The notes beneath the pieces are model-generated. The model searched no databases. It was given only the letters and a program-made list of their open reading frames with translations, and was not told the DNA's origin. This document shows, one piece after another, positions 23,703 through 32,626 of a stretch of 64,000 nucleotides of DNA. How positions within the stretch are numbered: the stretch's first letter is position 1; each line of letters starts with the position of its first letter. The DNA comes from an uncultured Kiritimatiellota bacterium (GTDB lineage: Bacteria; Verrucomicrobiota; Kiritimatiellia; RFP12; UBA1067): assembly GCA_934635385.1 (NCBI GenBank), contig CAKTZI010000016.1, forward strand, positions 1 through 64,000, written 5' to 3'. Both the position numbers and the translations under genes were made by a program.

Positions 23703-25109
23703 ATGGCCGAGACCACGCATATCGCCCTGCCGCTGAAGTACCGCCCGATGACGTTCGACGACGTCGTCGGGCAGGAGCATGTCGTGCGTACGCTGCGGCA
23801 CGCGATCGAGGCGAACCGCATCGCGAACGCCTACCTGTTCATCGGCCCGCGCGGCATCGGCAAGACGACGCTCTCGCGCATCTTCGCGAAGGCCCTGAAC
23901 TGCCTCTCGCCGAACGGGGTCGAGCCCTGCGGCGCGTGCACGAACTGCACGGAGATCGCCGCCGGGCGCTCAATCGACGTCACCGAGCTCGATGCGGCCT
24001 CGCACAACAAGGTGGAGGACGTGCGGCCCATCATCGAGCAGTGTCCGTTCAAGCCGACCGGCTCGAAGTTCAAGATCTACATCATCGACGAATGCCACAT
24101 GCTCTCCGGCGCGGCGTGGAACGCGCTCCTGAAGACGCTGGAGGAGCCGCCGCCGCACGTGCGCTTCATCTTCGCGACGACGGAGGGCGACAAGGTCCTG
24201 CCGACGATCGTCTCGCGCTGCCAGCGCTTCGACCTGCGGCGCATCCAGACGCACGACATCGTCTCGCGCCTGAAGTACATCTGCGAGAAGGAGAAGATTT
24301 CGGCCGAGGAAGACGCGCTTCTCGCCATTGCGCGCGGCGCGGAGGGCGGCATGCGCGACGCGCTCTCGTCGCTCGACCAGCTCATCTCCTTCAAGGGCGA
24401 CAAGATTACCGAAGAGGACGCGCTCGGCGTGTTCGGGCTCGTCAGCCGGGGCGCGCTGGAAAACCTCGCCGGCGCGATCCTGAAGGGCGACACGGCGGCG
24501 ATTCTTGAGGCGATTGAGATGTTCGACTCCGCCGGCAAGAACATGCGGCGGATTTCCGGTGAACTCCTGCAGCACTTCCGCAACCTCGTCGTCCTCCAGG
24601 CGCTCGGCCCGAAGTCCAAGTCGCTGGAGGCGACGCCCGACCAGATCCGGATCCTGGAGGCCCAGGCGCAGGGGATCGATCCGGGGCGCGTCTTCCGGGT
24701 CTGCGACCAGCTTGCGGAAATGGAGGACAAGCTGCGCTACGTGCTGTCGGTGCGGACGCTGATCGAGATGTCGCTCATCCGCGCCTCGCGCCTCGCGACG
24801 ACGGCGACCATTGACGAGTTGCTGCGCGCGGTGAAGGGGATGCGCGAGGGGCTGCCGGTGGCTGCCGCCGCGCCGACGGCTGCGCCCAAGGCCACCGCCG
24901 CGCCCGTTTCGGCACCCGCAGAAGCGCCAGTGGCCAAGCCCGTTCCGTCGAAGCCCGCGCCGCCTCCTGCATCGAAGCCCGCGCCCGTTGAGGCGGCACC
25001 GACACCGGCTTCGCGGCGGGAGGTCTTGGACGATCCGCGCTTGAACGACGACATCCTGGGGGAGTTCCCCGGCGCGACGATTGCGAACATTCGGGAGGCG
25101 AAGAAATGA
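23703..25109 (+). CDS. dnaX: DNA polymerase III subunit gamma/tau
   Basis: Clamp-loader ATPase of 468 residues. ALPLKYRPMTFDDVVGQEHV opens the AAA+ domain, Walker A is GPRGIGKT (about residues 48-55), a four-Cys zinc module runs from NCLSPNGVEPCGACTNC, and Walker B with SRC follows (YIIDECHM, TIVSRCQRFDL). Residues about 385-440 are an Ala/Pro/Lys-rich linker, and only a short C-terminal tail follows, so tau-type extensions are reduced. The ATG at 23703 is six bases after the -10 box. The stop overlaps the next start (ATGA). Confidence 0.95.
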   Translation: MAETTHIALPLKYRPMTFDDVVGQEHVVRTLRHAIEANRIANAYLFIGPRGIGKTTLSRIFAKALNCLSPNGVEPCGACTNCTEIAAGRSIDVTELDAASHNKVEDVRPIIEQCPFKPTGSKFKIYIIDECHMLSGAAWNALLKTLEEPPPHVRFIFATTEGDKVLPTIVSRCQRFDLRRIQTHDIVSRLKYICEKEKISAEEDALLAIARGAEGGMRDALSSLDQLISFKGDKITEEDALGVFGLVSRGALENLAGAILKGDTAAILEAIEMFDSAGKNMRRISGELLQHFRNLVVLQALGPKSKSLEATPDQIRILEAQAQGIDPGRVFRVCDQLAEMEDKLRYVLSVRTLIEMSLIRASRLATTATIDELLRAVKGMREGLPVAAAAPTAAPKATAAPVSAPAEAPVAKPVPSKPAPPPASKPAPVEAAPTPASRREVLDDPRLNDDILGEFPGATIANIREAKK

Positions 25110-25561
25110 CGACATGCGGTTGGTTGTGGATTTACGCCGGGTTGGCGCTGATGCTCTTGGAGCTTGTCGCGCCGGGTTTTGTTCTCTGCTTCTTCGGTCT
25201 TGCGGCCGTGACGGTCGGCGCGCTGCGGTTCGTGTGCGGCGAGGCGTTCGGCGCGACGGGACAGATGGCCGCGTTCTCGGTGCTGTCGATTCTCTACATC
25301 GTCCTGTTGCGGCGCGCCCTGAAGAAGGTTTTCGTCGGCGAGAAGGACGGCGGCGCGCGCGGACTGACGAACGATTACGTCGGGCGCGTCGGAAAGGTCA
25401 CGGAGGCGATCGAGCCGCCGAAGACGGGACGCGTCCTCCTCGGCGACGCGGAGTGGACGGCGACGGCCGCGACGCCGATTCCGGCGGGCGCGGACGTCAC
25501 GGTCGTCTCGCAGCAGAACCTCACGATGACGGTCGCGCCGCTGGACGGTCGGGTGGGCTGA
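25106..25561 (+). CDS. NfeD-like membrane protein
   Basis: A 151-residue protein with two or three N-terminal membrane segments (LWIYAGLALMLLELVAPGFVL, CFFGLAAVTVGALRF, AFSVLSILYIVLL) and a soluble OB-fold domain at the C terminus (YVGRVGKVTEAI ... VTVVSQQNLTMTVAPL). This matches the short NfeD family, usually paired with a flotillin or membrane protease, but neither is next to it here. It is coupled to dnaX by a 4-bp overlap and followed two bases later by polA. Confidence 0.85.
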   Translation: MTTCGWLWIYAGLALMLLELVAPGFVLCFFGLAAVTVGALRFVCGEAFGATGQMAAFSVLSILYIVLLRRALKKVFVGEKDGGARGLTNDYVGRVGKVTEAIEPPKTGRVLLGDAEWTATAATPIPAGADVTVVSQQNLTMTVAPLDGRVG

Positions 25562-25563
25562 AC

Positions 25564-28332
25564 ATGGACAAGCTCTTCATCATCGACCTGATGCCGTTTC
25601 TCTACCGGGGGCATTTCGTCTTCCTGCGCAATCCGCGCCTGACGGCGAGCGGCATCAACACGTCCGCGCTGCTCGGCCTCGCGAACGGCCTTCAGGCGAT
25701 CCTCAAGAAGGAGCGTCCGACGCATGCGGTGCTGGCGATGGATCCGGGCGGCCCGACGTTCCGCCACCGCACTTACGCGCCCTACAAGGCCCAGCGCGAG
25801 AAGATGCCCGAAGACCTCGCCGCGTCCATTCCCTACGCTTTCGAGCTGGCCGAGGCCCTGAAGATCCCCGTCGTGCGCGTCGACGACTTCGAGGCGGACG
25901 ACGTGATGGGCACGCTGGCCGTGAAGGGCGCGGCGGTGGGCTTTGACGTCTACATGGCGACGCCCGACAAGGACGCCGCGCAGCTCGTCCGCCCCGGCGT
26001 GCGGCTCTACCGTCCCGCGCGCGCCGGCGACGCGGCGGAGGTCTACGACGTGTCGGGCGTCTGCGGACGCTGGCATCTCGCGAGCCCCGCGCAGATGATC
26101 GACTACCTCGCGCTCGCGGGCGATTCGGCCGACAACATCCCCGGCATCCGTGGCGTCGGCGAGAAGACGGCGGCGGAGCTCCTTTCGCAGTATGGCTCGG
26201 TCGAGGGCATCCTCGAGAACCAGCCCCGGCTCAAGGGCAAGCTCGCGGAGAAGGTGTTCGCCGGACGCGAGGACGTGAAGATCTCGAAGTTTCTCGCGAC
26301 GATCCGCACCGACGTGCCGATCGAGCCGGACTGGGACGCCTACCGCCTCGACGGCATCGACCGGGAAAAGCTCGCGAAGGTCTGCGCGAAGTTCGAGCTG
26401 AACCGCCTCGCGAAGGAGCTGCTGGGCGACAGCGCCGGACGAGAGCGTCAAGAGGGTCAGGAGGGGCCTGAGGCCGGCCTCGCGTCGCCCGCGCCCCTCA
26501 AGTCCCTCACGTCGATCGCCTCGGTTCCCCACGACTACCGCTACGTCTCGACCGAAGCCGACGCGCAGGGCCTGCTCGACGAGCTGATGAAGGAAGCGCG
26601 CGTCGCGTTCGACACCGAGACGACGGCGCGCGAGCCGGGGATGACCGCGACGGACGCGACGACGTGCCGCCTCATCGGCTTCTCGTTCGCGACGGCGAAG
26701 GGCAAGGCGTGGTACGTCGACGCCGGGCTCATCGACGTGTTCCGTCCGCTCTTCGCCGACCCGACGAAGATCCTCGTCGGCCACAACGTCAAGTTCGACC
26801 GCACCGTCCTGCACCGCTACGGCATCGGCTTCGGCACGACGCCGCGCGACACGCTGCTGGAGCACTACTGCCTCGACGCGGCGGCGCGGCACGGCCTCAA
26901 AGACCTTTCGGAGCAGCTGCTCGGCTACCGCATGATCCGCTTCGAGGACGTCGCGGGTCCGCAGGAACGCCGCAAGCCGGAGCCGACGCTCGTCGGCAAG
27001 GACATCGCGTTGGTGACGGACTACGCGGCGGAAGACGCGGACGTCACGCTGCAGCTCGACGACCTCCTGCGGGGACAGGCCCTCGCGCTGGAGCAGCGCG
27101 GCGTTGCCCCCGCTCCGCCCGTGCTGGAGACCGAAGAGGCCCTCGTCAAGGTGCTCTGCGAAATGGAGCGCGAGGGCGTGAAGATCGACACCGAGGCGCT
27201 GCGGGACTACGGGCGCGAACTCGACCGCGAGATCCTCGACGACACGCAGAAGATCCGCCAGTACGCCGAGCCGGGCTTCAACCCCGACTCGCCGAAGCAG
27301 CTCGCGGCGCTGCTCTTCGACCGCCTGGGGCTGCCGGGCTCGAAGAAGACGTCGTCCGGCCAGTGGTCGACGGACGAGAAGGCCCTCTCGAAGATCGCCG
27401 ACGCGCATCCGATCGTGCCGCTGATCTTCGAGTACCGCGCCTGCACGAAGCTGAAGTCGACCTACGTGGACAAGCTGCCGACGCTCATCGACGCGGAAGG
27501 GCGCGTGCACACGACGTTTGCGCAGGCGTTCACCGAGACGGGGCGTCTCTCGTCGTCCGACCCGAACCTGCAGAACATCCCGATCCGCACCGCGCGCGGC
27601 AAGCGCATCCGCCGGGCCTTCGTTGCGCGCGACGCGGGTCACGTGCTGGTCTCGGCCGACTACTCGCAGATCGAGCTGCGCCTCATGGCGGCGCTTTCGG
27701 GCGACGCGGCGATGAAGGAGGCGTTTGCGCGCGGCGAGGACATCCACCGCGACACGGCCGCGCGCGTCTACAACCTGATGCCGGCGTTCGTGACGGACGA
27801 GCAGCGCGCGAAGTGCAAGACGGTGAACTTCGGCATCATCTACGGCATTTCGCCGTTCGGCCTCTCGCAGCGCCTGAAGGTGCCGCGCAAGGAGGCGGCC
27901 GACCTCATCGAGACGTACTTCCGGCTCTATCCGAAGGTGAAGGACTTCATGAGCGCGGCGATCGAGCGGGCGCGCGCGACCGGCTACGCCGAGACGGTGC
28001 TGGGCCGCCGCCGCACCCTGCGCGACATCAACTCGCGCAACGCGACGGCGCGGCAGGCGGCGGAGCGCGACGCGATCAACACGCCGATCCAGGGCAGCGC
28101 GGCGGATCTCATCAAGCTCGCGATGGTGAAGGTCGACCGCGCGCTCAAGGCCGAGCGCCTGCGGTCGAAGATGGTGCTTCAGATCCACGACGAGCTTGTC
28201 TTCGACTGCCCGAAGGACGAGGCCGCGCGCGTGAAGGAGATCGTCCGCCGCGAAATGACGACGGCGCTCGACTTCGGCGTGCCGCTTGACGTCGGCCTTG
28301 GCGAAGGGGCGAACTGGCTTGATGCGCACTGA
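25564..28332 (+). CDS. polA: DNA polymerase I
   Basis: A 922-residue enzyme with all three activities. The 5'-3' exonuclease covers about residues 1-290 (DDFEADDVMGTLA, GDSADNIPGIRGVGEKTA). The proofreading 3'-5' exonuclease looks intact (FDTETTA near 352, GHNVKFDR, YAAEDADVT). The family-A polymerase covers 540-922, with DYSQIELR near 698, KTVNFGIIYG, and QIHDELVFD near 873. It is the third gene of a dnaX-nfeD-polA unit. A hairpin follows the stop. Confidence 0.97.
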   Translation: MDKLFIIDLMPFLYRGHFVFLRNPRLTASGINTSALLGLANGLQAILKKERPTHAVLAMDPGGPTFRHRTYAPYKAQREKMPEDLAASIPYAFELAEALKIPVVRVDDFEADDVMGTLAVKGAAVGFDVYMATPDKDAAQLVRPGVRLYRPARAGDAAEVYDVSGVCGRWHLASPAQMIDYLALAGDSADNIPGIRGVGEKTAAELLSQYGSVEGILENQPRLKGKLAEKVFAGREDVKISKFLATIRTDVPIEPDWDAYRLDGIDREKLAKVCAKFELNRLAKELLGDSAGRERQEGQEGPEAGLASPAPLKSLTSIASVPHDYRYVSTEADAQGLLDELMKEARVAFDTETTAREPGMTATDATTCRLIGFSFATAKGKAWYVDAGLIDVFRPLFADPTKILVGHNVKFDRTVLHRYGIGFGTTPRDTLLEHYCLDAAARHGLKDLSEQLLGYRMIRFEDVAGPQERRKPEPTLVGKDIALVTDYAAEDADVTLQLDDLLRGQALALEQRGVAPAPPVLETEEALVKVLCEMEREGVKIDTEALRDYGRELDREILDDTQKIRQYAEPGFNPDSPKQLAALLFDRLGLPGSKKTSSGQWSTDEKALSKIADAHPIVPLIFEYRACTKLKSTYVDKLPTLIDAEGRVHTTFAQAFTETGRLSSSDPNLQNIPIRTARGKRIRRAFVARDAGHVLVSADYSQIELRLMAALSGDAAMKEAFARGEDIHRDTAARVYNLMPAFVTDEQRAKCKTVNFGIIYGISPFGLSQRLKVPRKEAADLIETYFRLYPKVKDFMSAAIERARATGYAETVLGRRRTLRDINSRNATARQAAERDAINTPIQGSAADLIKLAMVKVDRALKAERLRSKMVLQIHDELVFDCPKDEAARVKEIVRREMTTALDFGVPLDVGLGEGANWLDAH

Positions 28333-28364
28333 GGGGCGTTTGCGGGAAAAGAAGAAAATGAAAA

Positions 28365-28386
28365 TACCCCCTTGTCAGAGGGGGGT
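28365..28386. terminator. Hairpin after polA
   Basis: CCCCCT (28367-28372) pairs with AGGGGG (28379-28384). The only T-rich flank is on the minus strand, so as a terminator for polA it lacks the usual U tract. It sits just before the rpsL promoter. Confidence 0.4.
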
Positions 28387-28392
28387 GAATCA

Positions 28393-28401
28393 TGATATAC
28401 T
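28393..28401 (+). promoter_or_regulatory. Promoter of rpsL-rpsG
   Basis: TGA-TATACT, then a leader of about 32 bases with a TAAGGA site at 28425-28430. Confidence 0.6.
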
Positions 28402-28440
28402 ATATCGAAATTGTTTTGGGAAAGTAAGGAAAACAACTAA

Positions 28441-28827
<387 letters not shown>

Positions 28828-28830
28828 GCC

Positions 28831-29340
28831 ATGAGCCGCAGAGGTAAAGTCATCGTCAAGCGCGTCGTCCTCGACCCGAAGTACAATTCGGATCTCGTCG
28901 CGCACATGATCCGCGTCATCATGAAGGACGGCAAGAAGACCGTCGCCGAGAAGATCGTCTACGGCGCGATCGACAAGATCGCCGAGAAGATGAAGGAAGA
29001 GCCGGCCAAGTTCGTGAAGGACGAGAAGCCGGTGGAGTCCCCGCTCGAAGTCGTCCAGATCGCGATCGACAACATGAAGCCGCAGGTCGAGGTCAAGACC
29101 CGCCGCGTCGGCGGCACGACCTACCCGGTTCCGACCCCGATCAAGGAGAACCGTCAGCTCTCGCTCGCCCTGCGCTGGACGACGCAGTATGCGTCGGCCC
29201 GCCACGGCATGGGCATGCCGGCTGCGGTCGCTGCCGAGATTCTCGATGCGTTCGCCGGTCAGGGCAACGTCATCAAGAAGCGCGACGACGTTCACAAGAT
29301 GGCCGCCGCCAACAAGGCGTTCGCGCATTACGCCTGGTAA
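28831..29340 (+). CDS. rpsG: 30S ribosomal protein S7
   Basis: A 169-residue S7, about 13 longer than E. coli's 156. The conserved MKDGKKTVAEKIVYGA, VEVKTRRVGGTTYPVP and KKRDDVHKMAAANKAFAHYAW are present. The extra residues form a charged insert (EEPAKFVKDEKPVE) between helices near residue 60. A terminator follows at once, and neither fusA nor tuf is attached, so the str cluster is split in this organism. Confidence 0.98.
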   Translation: MSRRGKVIVKRVVLDPKYNSDLVAHMIRVIMKDGKKTVAEKIVYGAIDKIAEKMKEEPAKFVKDEKPVESPLEVVQIAIDNMKPQVEVKTRRVGGTTYPVPTPIKENRQLSLALRWTTQYASARHGMGMPAAVAAEILDAFAGQGNVIKKRDDVHKMAAANKAFAHYAW

Positions 29341-29371
29341 CCCGAAAGATTCCGCTTTCCCAGACAAGACC

Positions 29372-29403
29372 AAAAGCGTCGCGGTTCGCCGCGGCGCTTT
29401 TGC
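29372..29403 (+). terminator. Rho-independent terminator of rpsL-rpsG
   Basis: A 13-bp stem AAAAGCGTCGCGG / CCGCGGCGCTTTT with a TTCG loop and one G-U pair; the 3' arm ends in TTTT followed by GCATTT. Confidence 0.88.
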
Positions 29404-29451
29404 ATTTGCGCCGAGATGAGATTGGCCGATTTGCGCTTGCACCGCCGTAAA

Positions 29452-29460
29452 TGGTATAAT
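29452..29460 (+). promoter_or_regulatory. Extended -10 promoter of the AAA-ATPase gene
   Basis: TGG-TATAAT, six bases (GGCGGC) before ATG 29467; leaderless geometry. Confidence 0.7.
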
Positions 29461-29466
29461 GGCGGC

Positions 29467-31245
29467 ATGGAAAAGATGAAGCAGATCATGTACGGCGTGA
29501 CGGACTTCGCGCTCATCCGCGCGGAGAACGGCTACTTCGTGGACCGCACCGCGCTCATCCGCGAGCTGGAGAAGACGCGCTACGCGATGTTCCTGCGGCC
29601 GCGCCGCTTCGGCAAGTCGCTCCTCTGCTCGATCCTCCAGTGCTACTACGACAGCGACTACGCCGGGCGATTCGAGGAGTTCTTCGGCGGGCTCGACATC
29701 GGGCGCGAGCCGACGGGCGAACAGGGGAAATACCTGTTCATCGACTTCAACTTCACGGGGGTCGAGAAGCGGTTCGACCGCGTGCAGGACAGCTTCGACG
29801 AATACTGCTGCCTGCGGCTGGACAAGTTCGCCCGCGACCATGCCGCCGTCTTGCCGCCCGGCGTCGCCGACCAGATCCTGTCGGCGCGGCACTGCCACGG
29901 CAAGCTCAACGCGCTCGGCATGCTGCTCAAGGGCTCGGGCCTCCGGCTCTACATCACGATCGACGAGTACGACAACTTCACAAACACGATCCTCGCCGAG
30001 TCGCGTGCGAACTACGAGGCCCTCTGCCACGGCGAGGGCTTCTTCAAGCAGTTCTTCAACGAGCTCAAGCTCGCGACGACCGGCACGGACGCGCCCGTCA
30101 CGCGGCTCTTCGTGACGGGCGTCACGCCCGTCACGATGGACGACGTGACGAGCGGCTTCAACATCGCGGCGAACGTCTCGATGGACCCCGCGTTTGCCGC
30201 GTTCACGGGCTTCACGCACGACGACCTCCGCGAGATGCTCGCCTACTACCGCGCCCACGCGGGCTTCGCGTTCGACGAGGAGGCCGTCTTCGAGACGATG
30301 CGCCGCTGGTACGACAGCTACCGCTTCGCGCCCGAGACGGGACCGGACGGGCGGGAGCCGCCGCGCGTCGCGAACCCGACGCTCGTCCTCTACTACATGC
30401 AGTACTTCCTGCGGAACCACAAGCCGAACCCCGCGCTTGTTGACCGCAACCTGCGGACGGACTACATGAAGATCCGCCACGTCATCACGGAGGGGCGGAA
30501 GATCAACGGCAACTTCCATCGGCTGGAGGACATCGTTGCGCGCCTCGGCGCGACGGCCACGCTGCAGGACTCCTTCCAGGCGAAGGAGCTGGGCGTCGCG
30601 GATAATTTCGTCTCGTTCCTCTTCTACAACGGGCTCGTCACGGTGACGGGCGAGGACTTCGGGCAATCGACGCTCGGCATTCCGAACCTGACGGTCGGCG
30701 AGTTCCTGCACGACTTCGTGCCGAAGGCGTACCAGGACCTGAACGGCATCGACTCGCGCATCTTCGACATCGCGAACGGCATGGTGGATTTCGCACGGCG
30801 TGGAGACTGGCGTACGCCGATCGAAACGGCCTGCGGGGTTGTCTCGCGGTACTGGAAGGTGCGCGACGCGGCGGAGGGCGAGCGCGTCGTGCAGACCGCG
30901 CTCTGCTCGCTCCTCTACGTCGGGCACGGCCCGTACATCGTCCGCCACGAGCAGGAGTCGGCAGGCGGGTTCGTGGACATTGCCTTCGAGCCGCAGCTGA
31001 ACCGCTGGCCCGAGATCGGCCACGCGGCGCTCGTGGAGCTGAAGTACCTGAAGGCGGCGGACGACGCCTCGCCCGCCGCGCTCGCGAAGATCCGAGACGC
31101 GGCGGCGGCGCAGCTCGCGCGCTACGCGGCCGACCACGACCTCGCGCGGGCGTGGAACCTGCGCGAGAACGGCGGAACGGTGACGCTGCACCGCATCGCC
31201 GTCGTCTTCCACGGCGGCGACGTCGCCCTCTGCGAAGAGATCTGA
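29467..31245 (+). CDS. AAA-ATPase-like / PD-(D/E)XK nuclease family protein (PF09820-PF08011 type)
   Basis: A 592-residue member of the large family of predicted AAA-ATPases with a C-terminal DUF1703 nuclease-fold domain, often amplified in gut anaerobes. The N-terminal region has the hallmarks YFVDRTALIRELEK, the P-loop-like FLRPRRFGKSLLCS near residue 42, and YITIDEYDNF as a Walker B-like block. The C-terminal domain has VDIAFEPQ and ALVELKYLK near residue 525, consistent with the D and ExK of PD-(D/E)XK nucleases. The biological role is unknown; defence or mobile-element functions have been proposed. It is a single-gene unit and probably part of a multicopy family. Confidence 0.85.
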   Translation: MEKMKQIMYGVTDFALIRAENGYFVDRTALIRELEKTRYAMFLRPRRFGKSLLCSILQCYYDSDYAGRFEEFFGGLDIGREPTGEQGKYLFIDFNFTGVEKRFDRVQDSFDEYCCLRLDKFARDHAAVLPPGVADQILSARHCHGKLNALGMLLKGSGLRLYITIDEYDNFTNTILAESRANYEALCHGEGFFKQFFNELKLATTGTDAPVTRLFVTGVTPVTMDDVTSGFNIAANVSMDPAFAAFTGFTHDDLREMLAYYRAHAGFAFDEEAVFETMRRWYDSYRFAPETGPDGREPPRVANPTLVLYYMQYFLRNHKPNPALVDRNLRTDYMKIRHVITEGRKINGNFHRLEDIVARLGATATLQDSFQAKELGVADNFVSFLFYNGLVTVTGEDFGQSTLGIPNLTVGEFLHDFVPKAYQDLNGIDSRIFDIANGMVDFARRGDWRTPIETACGVVSRYWKVRDAAEGERVVQTALCSLLYVGHGPYIVRHEQESAGGFVDIAFEPQLNRWPEIGHAALVELKYLKAADDASPAALAKIRDAAAAQLARYAADHDLARAWNLRENGGTVTLHRIAVVFHGGDVALCEEI

Positions 31246-31260
31246 GTCTGCCTTTTTAAC

Positions 31261-31283
31261 GCGCAGAGATGAGATGCGCAGAC
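31261..31283 (+). promoter_or_regulatory. Candidate operator half-sites before the AraC regulator gene
   Basis: GCGCAGA occurs at 31261-31267 and 31276-31282. The second lies within TGCGCAGAC, which is identical to nine bases of the operator repeat at 32543-32551. This suggests autoregulation. The 31246-31352 gap shows no clear -10 box. Confidence 0.4.
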
Positions 31284-31352
31284 TTTAGCGACCTAAGATA
31301 TGCCATGTGTCGGCATGAAAGTCGCAGGTAACAGGATGGCGACGGGGATGCG

Positions 31353-32528
31353 GTGAAGAAGACAGTCCTCTATTTCCAGTCGTCGCTGAATGAAAGCAAC
31401 AACGCCGAGCTGGCGGGGGTCTGCCGCTTTGCCAAGATGGCGGGCTGGTGCATACGCGTCACGTCTTACGCGGCGGCGGCCCGCGCCTGCGGCGGTTCGG
31501 CGGACGAGGCGGCTCGCCCGGACGTGAAGGGGCTGCTGGCGTTCTGGGCCCCGGACGGCGTCATCGTCGAATGCGGCGCGGCCGGGGGCCTTCTGGATCC
31601 GCTGGACTTCAAGCCCGTTCCGACAGTCTTTCTGGACTGCGACCCGTCCGAACAGGAGACGTGCGTCACGTTCGGCGCGAAGCCGATTGCGGCGTTGGCG
31701 GCCAGGGAACTGCTGTCGTTGGGCTTTCGAACCTATGCCTACATTCCGTGGAAGACGCGCACGTCGTGGAGCGTTGCGCGCGGCGAGGAGTTCGCCCGCC
31801 TCGTGAAGATGAACGGCTGCAAGTTCCACGAGTTCCGCAAGCGTCCGTTCGGCGACGATGCGGAAACGTACCGTTCCTGGCTGAGGGCGTGGCTTCGGAA
31901 CGCGCCCAAGCCGATGGGCGTGTTCGCAGTGAACGACTACATGGCGTCAGATGTCCTGTCCTGTGCCGAGCGCGAGCGGATCGACGTGCCGAACGAGCTG
32001 GCGGTCATCGGCGTGGACAATGATGTCCGCACCTGCGAGCAGACGACGCCGACGCTGACGAGCATTCAGCTCGACTGCGAGCGGGGCGGCTACCTGGCGG
32101 CCGAGCTGCTGGAACTCAAGATGGCGCATCCCGAACGAAAGGTCGACGGGGCCGTGGTCGATTCCGCCTACGTGTTCCACCGCCAGTCGACGTTCGTCTA
32201 TTCGCGCCGCGACGACCGCGTGTCCGTCGCGCTGAAGCGCATTCGCCGCAACGCCTGTGACGGCCTCACGGCGAAAGAGGTCATCGCCGGGATGGGGTGT
32301 TCACGGCGTCTGGCCGAGCTGCGGTTCCGGGAGGTGACGGGGCATTCCATCCTGGAGGAGATCATCGCCGTGCGGGTTGCGCGTGCCCAGCATTTCCTTG
32401 CGCATTCGCCGCGTTCGGTCGCCGCCGTCGCGCAGGCCTGCGGCTACCGTTCGACGGAAGCGCTCGGCAAGGTCTTTCGCGCCGCGACGGGACTGACGCC
32501 CCGCGCGTGGCGGCAGAAGATGGCCTGA
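31353..32528 (+). CDS. XylR-type AraC family transcriptional regulator
   Basis: A 391-residue regulator with the same layout as the one at 20638-21819. A periplasmic-binding-like sensor forms the first 275 residues (LYFQSSLNESNNAELAGV ... LAVIGVDNDVRTCEQTTPTL) and an AraC helix-turn-helix domain the last 105 (LTAKEVIAGMGCSRRLAELR and SVAAVAQACGYRSTEALGKV). The start is GTG at 31353; the ATG five bases upstream is out of frame and stops at once. It lies directly upstream of the beta-helix/SUMF1/FAD operon, whose promoter carries two direct repeats typical of AraC operators, so it is probably that operon's activator. Confidence 0.9.
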   Translation: MKKTVLYFQSSLNESNNAELAGVCRFAKMAGWCIRVTSYAAAARACGGSADEAARPDVKGLLAFWAPDGVIVECGAAGGLLDPLDFKPVPTVFLDCDPSEQETCVTFGAKPIAALAARELLSLGFRTYAYIPWKTRTSWSVARGEEFARLVKMNGCKFHEFRKRPFGDDAETYRSWLRAWLRNAPKPMGVFAVNDYMASDVLSCAERERIDVPNELAVIGVDNDVRTCEQTTPTLTSIQLDCERGGYLAAELLELKMAHPERKVDGAVVDSAYVFHRQSTFVYSRRDDRVSVALKRIRRNACDGLTAKEVIAGMGCSRRLAELRFREVTGHSILEEIIAVRVARAQHFLAHSPRSVAAVAQACGYRSTEALGKVFRAATGLTPRAWRQKMA

Positions 32529-32541
32529 ACGTAGCGCGTCC

Positions 32542-32582
32542 TTGCGCAGACGTTCGGTTGTTTTGTTTGCGCAATCGTTCGG
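32542..32582 (+). promoter_or_regulatory. AraC-type operator: two 16-bp direct repeats
   Basis: TTGCGCAGACGTTCGG (32542-32557) and TTGCGCAATCGTTCGG (32567-32582) are identical at 14 of 16 positions and start 25 bases apart. They end about 32 bases before the -10 box, the usual place for AraC/XylR activator half-sites. A partial TGCGG/TCCGCA palindrome (32585-32600) follows. Confidence 0.7.
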
Positions 32583-32610
32583 AATGCGGTAGATTCCGCA
32601 ACGGTCGATT

Positions 32611-32619
32611 TGATATAAT
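32611..32619 (+). promoter_or_regulatory. Extended -10 promoter of the beta-helix/SUMF1/FAD operon
   Basis: TGA-TATAAT, seven bases before ATG 32627. The -35 region is replaced by the repeat/operator zone, which fits activator dependence. Confidence 0.65.
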
Positions 32620-32626
32620 GCCGGAC

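Noticed and set aside
29467..31245. Transposase identity for the multicopy-type protein
   Set aside because: The motifs are those of the AAA-ATPase plus PD-(D/E)XK family (RRFGKS, ELKYLK). There is no DDE or HUH pattern and no terminal inverted repeats around the gene.
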